This document shows positions 20,023 through 29,091 of a stretch of 64,000 nucleotides of DNA, piece by piece; the stretch's first letter is position 1, and every line of letters starts with the position of its first letter. The stretch is from contig JAFBAO010000069.1 of the NCBI GenBank assembly GCA_019247715.1, positions 1 to 64,000 on the forward strand, written 5' to 3'. The notes below the pieces were generated by a model that saw nothing but the letters and a program-made list of their open reading frames with translations, made no database searches and was not told where the DNA came from. Made by a program: the position numbers and the translations under genes. The stretch comes from Caulobacteraceae bacterium (GTDB taxonomy: Bacteria; Pseudomonadota; Alphaproteobacteria; Caulobacterales; Caulobacteraceae).

Positions 20023-22146
20023 ATGCGCCTCGCCCTGCTGGCCGCCGCCCTCGCCGCCTTCGCCTTCACCGCCGTCGCAGAGACCCAAGCCGTGACCCAA
20101 TCCACCGCCGCCCAGGCGGCCGACGACGATCCTTTCCTTTGGCTCGAGGAGATCCACGGGGCCCGCGCCCTGGCCTGGGTGGAGAAGGAGAACGCGCGCT
20201 CGCTGGCTCTGCTGAAGGCCGATCCGCGCTACGAGGCCTTCCACGCGGCCGCGCTGAAGATCCTCAACGCGGAGGACCGCATCCCCGCCCCCGAGCTGAT
20301 CGGATCGGTAGTCTACAACTTCTGGCAGGACGGCGCCCATGTCCGGGGTGTTTGGCGGCGCGCCAGCCCGGCGAGCTACGCCCAGGCCGAGCCGGCATGG
20401 GAGACGGTGCTCGACCTCGACGCCCTCTCCGGCGCCGAGAACGCCAACTGGGTGTGGAAAGGCGCCAACTGCCCGCCGCCGGACTACCGCCGCTGCCTCG
20501 TGCAGCTCTCGGACGGCGGCGAGGACGCCGTCAGCGTGCGTGAGTTCGACCTCGGCTCCAAAGCCTTCGTCGCCGGCGGCTTCTCGCTGGCGCGGGGCAA
20601 GCAGACCGCCGACTGGCTGGACGACGACACCCTGATCGTCGCGCGCGACTGGGGCGCCGGGACGACCACCGCCTCCGGCTATCCGTTCGTGGTCAAGACC
20701 CTGCGGCGCGGCGAGAACCTTGGCCAAGCGAAGGAAGTGTTCCGCGGAACGGCCGAGGACGTCAGCGTGGACCCGGGGGTGCTGCACGACGGGGACGGCC
20801 ATAGGCTCGCCCTGATCGTCCGGGCCACGGACTTCTTCCACGCCGAGTACTATCGGCTGACCGACCGCGGCGTCGAACGCCTGGCGCTGCCGCAGAAGAC
20901 GGACGTCCATGGCCTCGCAGCCGGTCAGCTCATCTTCAGCGTCCTGGAGGACTGGAGCTTCGGCGGCCGCGCCTTCAAGGCCGGATCGCTGGTGGCGGCG
21001 TCGCCGGACGCCCTGGCGGGAAGCGCCCCGGCGCCCCCGCCGGCGTTGCTCTTCGAGCCGGGTCCGCGCCAGTCGGTGGAGCAGACAGCGGTCAGCGCCC
21101 ATCACGTGGTCGCCGCCATCTACGACAACGTCCGCGGCGGCCTTTCGGTGTTCACCCCCGAAGCGGGCGGGTGGGGCCGCAGCCAGGCGCCGACGGCCGC
21201 CAACGCTTCGGTCGGGATCGCCGCCGTGAGCCTCGCCGGCGACGACATCTACTATTCGGTGGAGAGCTTCCTCGAGCCGACCCGCCTCTGGCGCGCGCGC
21301 GCCGGCGGCGAGGCGGCGACGGTGGTGAAGGCCCTGCCGGCCCGCTTCGACGCATCGGGGGACGTCGTCGACCAGCATGAGGCCGTCTCCTCGGACGGCG
21401 CGAAGATCCCCTACTTCGTCGTCCATCCGAAGGACATGGCCCTCGACGGCGGCGCGCCCACCCTCCTCTACGCCTACGGAGGATTCCAGGTGTCGGAGCT
21501 ACCGACCTATTCGGCCGTCGTCGGCAAGCTGTGGCTGGAGCGCGGCGGGACCTACGTGCTCGCCAACATCCGCGGGGGCGGAGAGTTCGGTCCGGCCTGG
21601 CACGAGGCGGGGCTCAAGACGCGCCGTCAGCGGGTGTTCGACGATTTTGCCGCCGTGGCCAAGGACCTCATCGCCCGCAAGATCACCTCGCCGCGCCGGC
21701 TGGGCGCCCAGGGCGGCTCGAACGGCGGCCTGCTCATGGGGGTCGAGCTCGTTCAGCACCCGGAGCTCTGGCGGGCGGTGGACATCGAGGTGCCGCTGCT
21801 CGACATGCTCCGGTTCGAGAAGATCGGGGCGGGGGCCTCCTGGGTGGGCGAATACGGCAGCGTCGCCAACCGCGAGGAGCGGGATTTCCTCGCCTCGATC
21901 TCCCCCTACCGGAACCTGAGGGCCGGCGCCCTCTATCCCGAGCCCTTCTTCGTCACCTCCACCAAGGACGATCGGGTGACACCCGTCCACGCCCGCAAGA
22001 TGGCGGCCAGGATGCAGGCCCTCGGCCTGCCGTTCCTCTACTTCGAGAACACCAACGGCGGCCACGCCGCCAGCGCCAACCTCATGGAACGCGCCGAGCG
22101 GGCGGCGCTCGAGTACGCCTACCTCGCGCGCAAGCTGATGGACTGA
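20023..22146 (+). CDS. Prolyl oligopeptidase family serine peptidase (S9), exported
   Basis: The 707-residue protein carries a signal peptide (MRLALLAAALAAFAFTAVAE), a beta-propeller region (to about residue 440) and an alpha/beta-hydrolase domain. Catalytic residues can be placed at S566 (GGSNGGLL), D650 (TKDDRVTP) and H681 (NGGHAAS). Unlike cytosolic prolyl oligopeptidase it is predicted to be periplasmic, and the YAYGGFQVSELPTYS and RGGGEFGPAWHEAG blocks are typical of the family. It should cleave short proline-containing peptides, but the exact specificity is not visible. The upstream extension of the frame is antisense to dapF. Its 3' end overlaps convergent ubiA by 28 bp. Confidence 0.92.
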   Translation: MRLALLAAALAAFAFTAVAETQAVTQSTAAQAADDDPFLWLEEIHGARALAWVEKENARSLALLKADPRYEAFHAAALKILNAEDRIPAPELIGSVVYNFWQDGAHVRGVWRRASPASYAQAEPAWETVLDLDALSGAENANWVWKGANCPPPDYRRCLVQLSDGGEDAVSVREFDLGSKAFVAGGFSLARGKQTADWLDDDTLIVARDWGAGTTTASGYPFVVKTLRRGENLGQAKEVFRGTAEDVSVDPGVLHDGDGHRLALIVRATDFFHAEYYRLTDRGVERLALPQKTDVHGLAAGQLIFSVLEDWSFGGRAFKAGSLVAASPDALAGSAPAPPPALLFEPGPRQSVEQTAVSAHHVVAAIYDNVRGGLSVFTPEAGGWGRSQAPTAANASVGIAAVSLAGDDIYYSVESFLEPTRLWRARAGGEAATVVKALPARFDASGDVVDQHEAVSSDGAKIPYFVVHPKDMALDGGAPTLLYAYGGFQVSELPTYSAVVGKLWLERGGTYVLANIRGGGEFGPAWHEAGLKTRRQRVFDDFAAVAKDLIARKITSPRRLGAQGGSNGGLLMGVELVQHPELWRAVDIEVPLLDMLRFEKIGAGASWVGEYGSVANREERDFLASISPYRNLRAGALYPEPFFVTSTKDDRVTPVHARKMAARMQALGLPFLYFENTNGGHAASANLMERAERAALEYAYLARKLMD

Positions 22147-23087
22147 ACAAGCCCGCCGGCCACGATGGCGGCCAGCAGGATCAGGGCGGCGGGGACGTTG
22201 GCCTTGAAGAGCCCCAAGGCGCGGACCGGGTCGTCCAGCCGCAGGCGCGGCGCCTGGACGAACAGCGCCGCTCCGTAGGCGGCGGCGAGCGGCCAGAACA
22301 AGAGGCCGAGACGCGCGGCCAGGCCCGCGGCCAGCGCCAGCCCAAGGGCGGCGAAGTAGAAGCCGAACACCGCTCTTGGCGCCGCTCGGCCCAGGCGCCG
22401 GGCGGAGGATTTCACCCCGGCGAGGGCGTCGTCCTCGAGATCCTGGACGGCGTAGATGGTGTCGTAGCCGAGCGTCCAGAAGAACCCGGAGGCGTAGAGC
22501 ATCAGCCCGGAGATCGCCGCGCCCGCCGCGCCCGCGTCCCAGCCGCCGGCGGCGGCGAACCCCAGCGGCGCCCCCCAGTTGAAAGTGAGGCCGAGCCAGG
22601 CTTGCGGCCACCAGGTGATCCGCTTCATGAACGGATAGGCCGCCACCAGGGCGAGCGAGGCGACGCCGAGGACGATGCTGAGGCGGTTGAGGACGACGAG
22701 GACCGCCAGGCTCGCCAGGCTGCAGGCGGCGAGGAACGCCCAGGCGCCCTTGACGCTGATCTGGCCGGAAGGGATCGGCCGTCCGGCGGTGCGCTCGACC
22801 CGGGCGTCGAAATCCTTGTCGACGATATCGTTGTAGGCGCAGCCGGCCGCCCGCATCAAAGCCGCGCCCACCGCGAAGAGCGCGAACAGCCGCAGATCGG
22901 GCAGTCGCCCGCGCGCCGAGGCGGCCAGGGCGATCCCCTGCCAGCCCGGCAGCATCAGCAGCCAGATTCCGGTGGGGCGGTCGAACCTCCCCAGCTTCAG
23001 CCACGGCCGCAGCGCCGGTGGCGCATGCCGGTCCACCCAGTTGGCGGGAGCGGCGTCGGGGAGCGGGGCGGAGACTGCGCCGGTCAT
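22119..23087 (-). CDS. ubiA: 4-hydroxybenzoate polyprenyltransferase
   Basis: UbiA adds the polyprenyl tail to 4-hydroxybenzoate in ubiquinone synthesis at the inner membrane. The 322-residue protein has eight or nine hydrophobic helices and the two Asp-rich, Mg-prenyl-diphosphate binding motifs: NDIVDKDFD near residue 94 and DTIYAVQDLEDD near residue 210. RPTGIWLLMLPGWQGI is the usual N-terminal block. ATG 23087 (MTGAVSAPL) is preferred over the start 36 bp upstream. The last 28 bp overlap the opposite-strand S9 peptidase gene. Confidence 0.96.
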   Translation of the reverse strand: MTGAVSAPLPDAAPANWVDRHAPPALRPWLKLGRFDRPTGIWLLMLPGWQGIALAASARGRLPDLRLFALFAVGAALMRAAGCAYNDIVDKDFDARVERTAGRPIPSGQISVKGAWAFLAACSLASLAVLVVLNRLSIVLGVASLALVAAYPFMKRITWWPQAWLGLTFNWGAPLGFAAAGGWDAGAAGAAISGLMLYASGFFWTLGYDTIYAVQDLEDDALAGVKSSARRLGRAAPRAVFGFYFAALGLALAAGLAARLGLLFWPLAAAYGAALFVQAPRLRLDDPVRALGLFKANVPAALILLAAIVAGGLVQSISLRAR

Positions 23088-23115
23088 GGGCGCCAGGGGG
23101 CCTGAAGCGGCCCTC

Positions 23116-24333
23116 CTACGCAACCCCCGGTGACCCGGCGCCGAATTCGCGCCCGAGCAACGCGCTCAGCGCCCCCACCGGCGGCGGCTGCACCTCGCGC
23201 AGCTCTAGCCAGGCGGCGAGCCGCGCAAGCTCGGCCGCCAGCGCCGGGCCCACGACGTCGGCCTCCGCGCCCGGCTCCAGGTGCGCGGCGCGCACCAGCA
23301 GGCGCCCCGCCTTGCGGTCGGATTTCAGGTCGACCCGCGCGGTGATCGCCTCTCCCTGCAAGAAGGGGAGCACGTAGTAGCCGTGCTCGCGCCGCTCGGC
23401 GGGGGTGTAGATCTCCAGCCGGATGCGGGTCCCGAACAGCCGCTCGGCCCGCTCCCGCCGCCAGATCAGGTTGTCGAACGGCGACAGCAGGGCCGCCGCC
23501 GCCGGCCGCCGCGCGCCGGCCGCCCCCGGCGCGAAAAAAGCGGGCTGACGCCAGCCCTCGACGGCCCCCGTCTCCAGTTCGCCCGCCTCCACGAGCTCGA
23601 CGAGGCGGGCCTTGGTCTCGGCCAGAGGCAGGCGAAAGTAGTCGCGAAGGTCGCCCGCGGTGGCTGCCCCGAGCGCCCCGGCCGCCAGCTTCAGCAGCGC
23701 CCGATGGGCGTCCGCCTCGCTGGGCGTGGGCCGGGCCAGCACCGCGGCGGGCAAGACCCGTTCGGTCAGGTCGTAGACCCGCTCGAAACCGCGCCGCGTC
23801 CTGACGGCGATGAAGCCGGCCCAGAAGAGCCATTCGAGCGCCCGCTTCCCGTCCGTCCAGCTCCACCAGCCGGGCTGGCGCCGGCCCTGGGCGAAGTCGC
23901 CGCCGGTGACCGGCCCGCGCCGCCCGATCTCGGCCAACACATGCTCGACGTAGTCCCGCCGCTCGCGCGCGAAACGGGCGAGGCCCGTCCACATCTCACC
24001 CCGCCGCGCGCGCTCCATCCGCCAGCGCAGCAGCGGCTGGAGGTCGATCGGCAGCAGCGAGGCCTCGTGACCCCAGTATTCGAACAGCGACGGCCGCTTG
24101 CCCCAGGCCTCCTCCTCCAGGAGCGCCCGCGGGTAGGCGCCGAGCCGCGAGAAGGCCGGGAGGTAGTGGGCGCGCACGAGGACGTTGACGCTGTCGATCT
24201 GAATCGCGCCAAGACGCCCGGCGAGCTTGCGCAGGGCCAGGCGCGTCGCGGGCCCGGACGGGCGGGCGGCCGCAAGTCCCTGAGCCGCGAGAGCGATCCT
24301 TCGCGCCTGCCGGGCGGAGAGCGTTCGGCTCAT
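23116..24333 (-). CDS. YcaQ/AlkZ-like winged-helix DNA glycosylase (HTH_42)
   Basis: The 405-residue protein belongs to the HTH_42 superfamily, whose members AlkZ and YcaQ are DNA glycosylases that unhook bulky or crosslinked bases. The catalytic-site motif of the YcaQ branch is Gln-hydrophobic-Asp, seen here as QID at 45-47 (GAIQIDSVNV). Other family blocks are RAHYLPAFSRLG, LFEYWGHEASLLP and LSPFDNLIWRRERAERLFG near the C-terminus. It would act in repair of interstrand crosslinks or alkylation damage. ATG 24333 suits the family. An aldo/keto reductase gene lies 58 bp upstream on the same strand. Confidence 0.88.
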   Translation of the reverse strand: MSRTLSARQARRIALAAQGLAAARPSGPATRLALRKLAGRLGAIQIDSVNVLVRAHYLPAFSRLGAYPRALLEEEAWGKRPSLFEYWGHEASLLPIDLQPLLRWRMERARRGEMWTGLARFARERRDYVEHVLAEIGRRGPVTGGDFAQGRRQPGWWSWTDGKRALEWLFWAGFIAVRTRRGFERVYDLTERVLPAAVLARPTPSEADAHRALLKLAAGALGAATAGDLRDYFRLPLAETKARLVELVEAGELETGAVEGWRQPAFFAPGAAGARRPAAAALLSPFDNLIWRRERAERLFGTRIRLEIYTPAERREHGYYVLPFLQGEAITARVDLKSDRKAGRLLVRAAHLEPGAEADVVGPALAAELARLAAWLELREVQPPPVGALSALLGREFGAGSPGVA

Positions 24334-24391
24334 GCGCCCCGGCCAGCGCCCTTTTCGACACGGCCTTCGAAAGCGTCCGCCAAGCGCCGCC

Positions 24392-25369
24392 CTAGAGGTG
24401 GTCCAGCACCGGCTTCGACTGGTAGGGCTCCTCGAGGGCCTTCACCTCCTGGTCGGTGAGCTGAACCTTCAGGGCGTCCAGGGCCTCGTCCAGGTGATGG
24501 GGCTTCGTGGAGCCGATGATCGGCGAAGTCACCGCGGAATGCCTCAGCACCCAGGCGAGCGCGATCTGCATGTTGCTGACCCCCCTCGCCTTGGCGATCT
24601 CGGTGACCGCGTCGACGATCTTGAAGTCCGACTCCCGGTAATAGAGGCGGGGCGAGAATTCGTCGCTGCGGGCCCGCTCGGTGCCGCCCTCGCCCGGGCG
24701 GGCGCGGCCGCCGGCCAGGAAACCGCGCGCCAGCGGCGACCAGGGGATCACGCCCACGCCCTGGTCGAGGCAGAGCGGCAGCATTTCGCGCTCCTCCTCG
24801 CGATAGACGAGGTTGTACTGCGGCTGCATGCAGACGAAGGGCGTCCAGCCGTTGGCGCGCGAGGTGGCCAGCATCTTGGCGAACTGCCAAGCGTACATGG
24901 AGCTGGCCCCGATGTAGCGGGCCTTGCCGGCCCGCACCACGTCGCTGAGCGCCTCCAGGGTCTCCTCGATAGGCGTCTCGTGGTCGAACCGGTGGATCTG
25001 GTAGAGGTCCACATAGTCGACGCCCAGCCGCTCGAGGCTGCGGTCGATGGCGTCCATGATGTGCTTGCGCGAAAGGCCCTTGTTGTTGGGGTCCTTGCCC
25101 ATGGGTCCGTGGACCTTGGTGGCGATCACCACCTCGTGGCGCTTGGCGAACTGCTTCAGCGCCTTACCCGTGACCCGCTCGCTCTCGCCCAGCGAATAGA
25201 CGTCGGCGGTGTCGAAGAAGTTGATCCCGGCCTCGATCGCCTTGCGGAAAAACGGCAGGCTCTGCTCTTCGTCGAACACCCAGGGCCGCCACTTGGAAGA
25301 GCCGTAGCTCATGCATCCGAGGCATAGCCTCGAGACCTTCAGGCCGGTCGCGCCTAGCCGCACGTAGTC
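24392..25369 (-). CDS. Aldo/keto reductase
   Basis: The 325-residue TIM-barrel enzyme should reduce aldehydes or ketones with NADPH. The AKR tetrad is complete: D54, Y59, K86 and H127. The C-terminal SPIIGSTKPHHLDEAL block binds the cofactor phosphate. The sequence most resembles the YajO/YakC-type reductases, with no definite substrate. ATG 25369 (MDYVRLGATGLKVS) is chosen over the further upstream start because GGAGGCGGAG precedes it directly. ppk2 lies 92 bp upstream on the same strand. Confidence 0.92.
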   Translation of the reverse strand, partial: DYVRLGATGLKVSRLCLGCMSYGSSKWRPWVFDEEQSLPFFRKAIEAGINFFDTADVYSLGESERVTGKALKQFAKRHEVVIATKVHGPMGKDPNNKGLSRKHIMDAIDRSLERLGVDYVDLYQIHRFDHETPIEETLEALSDVVRAGKARYIGASSMYAWQFAKMLATSRANGWTPFVCMQPQYNLVYREEEREMLPLCLDQGVGVIPWSPLARGFLAGGRARPGEGGTERARSDEFSPRLYYRESDFKIVDAVTEIAKARGVSNMQIALAWVLRHSAVTSPIIGSTKPHHLDEALDALKVQLTDQEVKALEEPYQSKPVLDHL

Positions 25370-25461
25370 CATCTCCGCCTCCGCATATCGGTGATCGCTG
25401 GGCGGCATCTCCCTTCGGCCTCTTCCGGCGGCGAGGCAAGCACGTGCCGGGAATAAAGGCC

Positions 25462-26223
25462 CTACTTCGCCAGCCTGCCGTCGGTGAGCGCCGCCTCATC
25501 GAAGGGGAACAGGATCGCCGGATCGGGCCGCTTCACGTCGGCCGTGATGTGGCCGGGCGCGAGAACGTGCAGCAGGTGGCGGATCACGTTCAGCCTGCCC
25601 GGCTTCTTGTCGTCGTTACGCACGCAGATCCAGGGCGCGTCGGCGGTGTTGGTGGCCAGCAGCATCTCGTCGCGGGCCTTGCTGTATTCCTTCCACTTCT
25701 CCTGGGCGATCCCGTCCAGGTCGCTGACCTTCAGCGCCTTCAGCGGATCGTCGCGGCGTGCATCCAGCCTTTGGGCCTGCTCCTTCTTGGAGATGTCGAG
25801 CCAGAGCTTGACGATCCGGATGTCGGCCTCGCCGAGCATCCGCTCGAACGCCGGCGCGTCGCGCAGGAAGTCGGCGTGCTCCCTGGCGGTGCAGAAACCC
25901 ATCACCGGCTCGACCCCGGCCCGGTTGTACCAGGAGCGGTTGAAGAGCACGAGCTCGCCGGCCGCCGGCAGGTAACGGACGTAGCGCTGGAAGTACCACT
26001 CGCTGCGGTCGCGGTCGGAGGGCTTGGGCAGGGCGATGGCGCGCGTACGCCTCGGGGTGAGGTGCTCGGTGATGCGCGCGATGACACCGTCCTTGCCGGC
26101 CCCGTCGCGGCCCTCGAAGATCACCAGGGCCTTCGCCCCCTTGTCGGCAGCCCACTGCTGATAGCGGACGAGGGAGATCTGCAGCGTGCGCAGATCCTGC
26201 TTGTAGCCCTTTTCCTTGCTCAT
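25462..26223 (-). CDS. ppk2: Polyphosphate kinase 2
   Basis: PPK2 transfers phosphate between polyphosphate and nucleoside phosphates; the one-domain enzymes of this size usually phosphorylate ADP or GDP. The 253-residue protein has Walker A GRDGAGKDG (38-46), the lid region with SEWYFQRYVRYLP and FNRSWYNRAGVEPVMGF, and the KWKEYSKARDEML block. It is cytosolic. ATG 26223 gives the normal MSKEKGYKQ start. It diverges from rsmE across 53 bp, so their promoters must be close. The one-domain layout excludes the fused AMP-using class. Confidence 0.95.
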   Translation of the reverse strand: MSKEKGYKQDLRTLQISLVRYQQWAADKGAKALVIFEGRDGAGKDGVIARITEHLTPRRTRAIALPKPSDRDRSEWYFQRYVRYLPAAGELVLFNRSWYNRAGVEPVMGFCTAREHADFLRDAPAFERMLGEADIRIVKLWLDISKKEQAQRLDARRDDPLKALKVSDLDGIAQEKWKEYSKARDEMLLATNTADAPWICVRNDDKKPGRLNVIRHLLHVLAPGHITADVKRPDPAILFPFDEAALTDGRLAK

Positions 26224-26276
26224 GCGGCCACCATAATCGCCCGCTGACGGGTTGCGATAGGCAAGGAGCCCCTGGA

Positions 26277-27008
26277 GTGGTGCGGCTTTGGGTGACCGAC
26301 GATCTGGCGGGGGGCGGCCGCGCCGCCCTGACGCCCGACCAGGCGCACTATCTGGCGACGGTGATGCGGCTTCGGGCCGGCGACGAGATCCTGGCCTTCA
26401 ACGGCCGGGACGGGGAGTGGCGGGCGCGCCTCGCGGACGCGGGCAAGAGGGGCGGAGCGCTGGAGATCCTGACCAGGACCCGTGAGCAAGCCGAAGGCGC
26501 CGACCTCGCGCTGGCGGTGGCGCTGGTCAAGCGGCCGCGGCTCGAGACGATCGTCGAGAAGGCCGCCGAGCTTGGGGCGCGCGCGGTGCCGCTGGTGATC
26601 ACCGAGCGGACGAACCCGGGCCACGCCAACCTCGCGCGGCTGCAGGCGATCGCCGTCGAGGCCTCCGAGCAGACCGGCCGGTTGGACGTCCCGCAGGTGG
26701 CTGCGCCCGAGCGCCTGGCCGACCTGCTCTCGAACTGGCCCTCCGAGCGGCGGCTGATGTTCTGCGACGAGGCGGGCGAGGCGCCACCGGCGCTGGCGGC
26801 GCTCTCCGCCGGCGGGGAACCGGGCGGCGCCTGGACGATCCTCATCGGGCCGGAAGGAGGCTTTTCGCCGGCCGAGCGGGCGCAGATCCGCAAGCTGCCG
26901 GCGGCGGTTCCGGTGTCGCTGGGACCGCGGATCCTCAGGGCTGACACGGCCGCTATCGGCGCCCTTACTCTGTGGCAGGCGGCGCTCGGCGATCTTGGAG
27001 GGGCTTGA
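26277..27008 (+). CDS. rsmE: 16S rRNA m3U1498 methyltransferase
   Basis: RsmE methylates N3 of U1498 in 16S rRNA with SAM. The 243-residue protein has an N-terminal PUA-like part (HYLATVMRLRAGDEILAFNG) and a SPOUT knot domain with LIGPEGGFSPAE near residue 190 and LGPRILRADTAAI near residue 219. The GTG at 26277 is supported by AAGGAG 8 nt upstream; a second GTG follows directly. gshA follows after 82 bp on the same strand. Confidence 0.95.
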   Translation: MVRLWVTDDLAGGGRAALTPDQAHYLATVMRLRAGDEILAFNGRDGEWRARLADAGKRGGALEILTRTREQAEGADLALAVALVKRPRLETIVEKAAELGARAVPLVITERTNPGHANLARLQAIAVEASEQTGRLDVPQVAAPERLADLLSNWPSERRLMFCDEAGEAPPALAALSAGGEPGGAWTILIGPEGGFSPAERAQIRKLPAAVPVSLGPRILRADTAAIGALTLWQAALGDLGGA

Positions 27009-27035
27009 GCTTCTCGTCTGTCGCGCCCAGATGTC

Positions 27036-27064
27036 TTGAAAGAGGAACGGGGCGCGAAAATATC
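27036..27064 (+). promoter_or_regulatory. gshA: Candidate promoter of gshA
   Basis: TTGAAA (27036-27041) and AATATC (27059-27064) are separated by 17 bp. The -35 matches consensus at 5 of 6 positions; the -10 is weaker. A start of transcription from it would fall in the hairpin that precedes gshA. Confidence 0.35.
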
Positions 27065-27082
27065 CGCCCAGGGGCTGGGCGG
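27064..27082 (+). promoter_or_regulatory. gshA: Hairpin overlapping the gshA ribosome-binding region
   Basis: CCGCCCAG (27064-27071) and CTGGGCGG (27075-27082) form a perfect 8-bp stem with a GGG loop. The 3' arm runs into GGAG (27081-27084), the only Shine-Dalgarno-like sequence before the ATG at 27091. The stem could limit translation, or the dyad could bind a regulator. Confidence 0.4.
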
Positions 27083-27090
27083 AGACGTGA

Positions 27091-28464
27091 ATGGCCGAAG
27101 CGCTTTGTGACGACCGCCCGCTGACCTTCGAGGATCTGGTCGCCGACCTCGGCCGGGGCTGCAAGCCCAAGTCCGAATTCCGGGTCGGCTCCGAGCACGA
27201 GAAGTTCGTCTTCCGCGTCGCCGCCCACGAGCCGGTCCCCTACGAGGGCGAGGCGGGCATCCGGGCGCTGCTCCTGGGGCTCAAGCGCTTCGGCTGGAGC
27301 GAGATCACCGAGAGGACGGCGGCCGGAGGCGAGACCCTGATCGGGCTTTCCCGGGGGGGCGCCAGTGTCAGCCTGGAGCCCGGCGGCCAGTTCGAGCTTT
27401 CCGGAGCGCCGCTGGAGACGATCCACGACATCTGCGTCGAAATCGGCGAGCACCTCACCGAGGCCAAGGCGGTCGCGCGCGAGCTGGGCCTCGCCTTCCT
27501 GGGGGTCGGTTTCACCCCCGACTGGCGTCGCCAGGACGCGCCGGTGATGCCCAAGGGCCGCTACAAGATCATGCGGTCCTACATGCCGAAGGTGGGCGCG
27601 CTCGGCCTCGACATGATGTTCCGCACCTGCACGGTGCAGGCGAACCTCGATTTCGCCAGCGAGGCGGACATGGTCGCCAAGATGCGCCTCAGCCTCGCCC
27701 TGCAGCCGCTGGCCACCGCCCTGTTCGCCAACTCCCCGTTCGTGGACGGCAAGCCCACCGGCTACCTGTCGAGCCGCGCCCGCGTGTGGACCGACACCGA
27801 CCCGGACCGCACCGGAATGCTCGATTTCGTGTTCCGGCCCGGCTTCGGCTTCGCCGACTACGCCCGCTGGGCGCTGGACGCCCCCATGTACTTCGTCAAG
27901 CGCGACGGCCTCTATGTGGACGCCTCGGGCCAGTCGTTCCGCGCCTTCATGAAGGGCGAGCTGCCGGCGCTGCCGGGGGCCCGGCCGACCCTGAAGGACT
28001 GGCGCGACCACCTGAACACCCTCTTCCCGGAGGTCAGGCTGCAGTCGTACCTCGAGATGCGCGGCGCCGACACCGGACCGCCGGAGCGGCTCTGCGCCCT
28101 CGCCGCGCTCTGGGTCGGGCTCCTCTACGACGACGCCGCCCTGGCCGCCGCCTGGGACCTCTGCAAGGGCTGGAAGAGCGAGGACCACGAACAGCTGCGC
28201 GCCGACGCGGGCCGGCTCGGGCTGGGGGCGCAGGCCGGCGGGCGCTCGCTGCGCGACCTCGCCAGGGACGTCCTCGCCGTCGCCCGCTTAGGCCTCAAGG
28301 CCCGCGCCCGCATCGGGCCGGCGATGACCGACGAGTCCGGCTTCCTCACGGTGCTCGACGAGATCGCCGAGAGCGGCCGCACGCCCGCCCAGCACTGGCT
28401 CGATCTCTACCACGGCGCCTGGCGCGGCGAGGTGAAGCCGATCTACGAGGCGGCGGCCTACTGA
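27091..28464 (+). CDS. gshA: Glutamate-cysteine ligase, class 3 (plant type)
   Basis: GshA joins glutamate and cysteine using ATP, the first step of glutathione synthesis. The 457-residue protein has the plant-type/alphaproteobacterial blocks VGSEHEKFVF (about residue 31), LEPGGQFELSGAP, DMMFRTCTVQANLDFASE and GYLSSRARVWTDTDPDRTG. ATG 27091 opens with MAEALCDDRPLTFEDL, as in the family. The upstream 8-bp hairpin covers the ribosome site. It meets the DUF427 gene tail to tail with a 9-bp gap. Confidence 0.96.
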   Translation: MAEALCDDRPLTFEDLVADLGRGCKPKSEFRVGSEHEKFVFRVAAHEPVPYEGEAGIRALLLGLKRFGWSEITERTAAGGETLIGLSRGGASVSLEPGGQFELSGAPLETIHDICVEIGEHLTEAKAVARELGLAFLGVGFTPDWRRQDAPVMPKGRYKIMRSYMPKVGALGLDMMFRTCTVQANLDFASEADMVAKMRLSLALQPLATALFANSPFVDGKPTGYLSSRARVWTDTDPDRTGMLDFVFRPGFGFADYARWALDAPMYFVKRDGLYVDASGQSFRAFMKGELPALPGARPTLKDWRDHLNTLFPEVRLQSYLEMRGADTGPPERLCALAALWVGLLYDDAALAAAWDLCKGWKSEDHEQLRADAGRLGLGAQAGGRSLRDLARDVLAVARLGLKARARIGPAMTDESGFLTVLDEIAESGRTPAQHWLDLYHGAWRGEVKPIYEAAAY

Positions 28465-28473
28465 CTGAAAGGC

Positions 28474-28953
28474 TCAGAAGTCCCGGGGAAGCTCGGCGTT
28501 GGGCGGCCAGGGCGGCTTCTGGCTGGCGCCGGCGCCGTCGTCCGTGTGCTCGACGGCCTCGCGCACCGCATCCGGATGCTCGGCGACGCCGACGGCGTAG
28601 ATCTCCACCTGGTTCGGATAGAAGGCGAGCCGCCCGCGGATCGCGTCCATGGCCGGATAGGGCTCCTCGTAGGTCCAGACCGCATTCTCGGCGAAGCGGC
28701 CGTCCATCAGCACGGTGTAGTAGCGCGCCTCCCCCTTGTACGGGCAGTGGGTCACCCTGTCGGTGCGGCTGAGGTACGCCATCGCCACGTCCTCGCGCGG
28801 GAAGTAGGTCACCGGCGCGTAGCCGGCCTCAGCGAGGGTGAGGGCGCGCGCGCTGTCGGCGATCACATGGCCTGCATAGCGGACCTGTAGCCGACGCGGA
28901 TCGGCCGAGATGGTGATCGGGTGCTCGGGGCCGGGAACCTTCATCTCAGGCAT
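28474..28953 (-). CDS. DUF427 domain protein
   Basis: The 159-residue cytosolic protein is a member of DUF427, a small beta-rich domain of unknown function. The recognisable blocks are the opening region HPITISADPRRLQVRYAGHV, VTYFPREDVAMAYL near residue 48, HCPYKGEARYY near residue 69 and the aromatic WTYEEPYPAMDAIRGRLAFYP near residue 93. No catalytic motif is established for the family. The last 25 residues are Pro-rich and look disordered. It is a single gene between gshA and the POT transporter. Confidence 0.85.
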   Translation of the reverse strand: MPEMKVPGPEHPITISADPRRLQVRYAGHVIADSARALTLAEAGYAPVTYFPREDVAMAYLSRTDRVTHCPYKGEARYYTVLMDGRFAENAVWTYEEPYPAMDAIRGRLAFYPNQVEIYAVGVAEHPDAVREAVEHTDDGAGASQKPPWPPNAELPRDF

Positions 28954-29091
28954 CGGTCTTTCTCCTTCGCCCCTTCAACGCCCTGGCCTTGCAAGTGGGT
29001 CCGCCGAGGCCGGCGGGGAAGAGGCTCGCCAGGCGATCGCCGCAACGGCTAAGAATCGGGGCCTTTCACGCCGGAGTCCCTTCGCAGCTCC

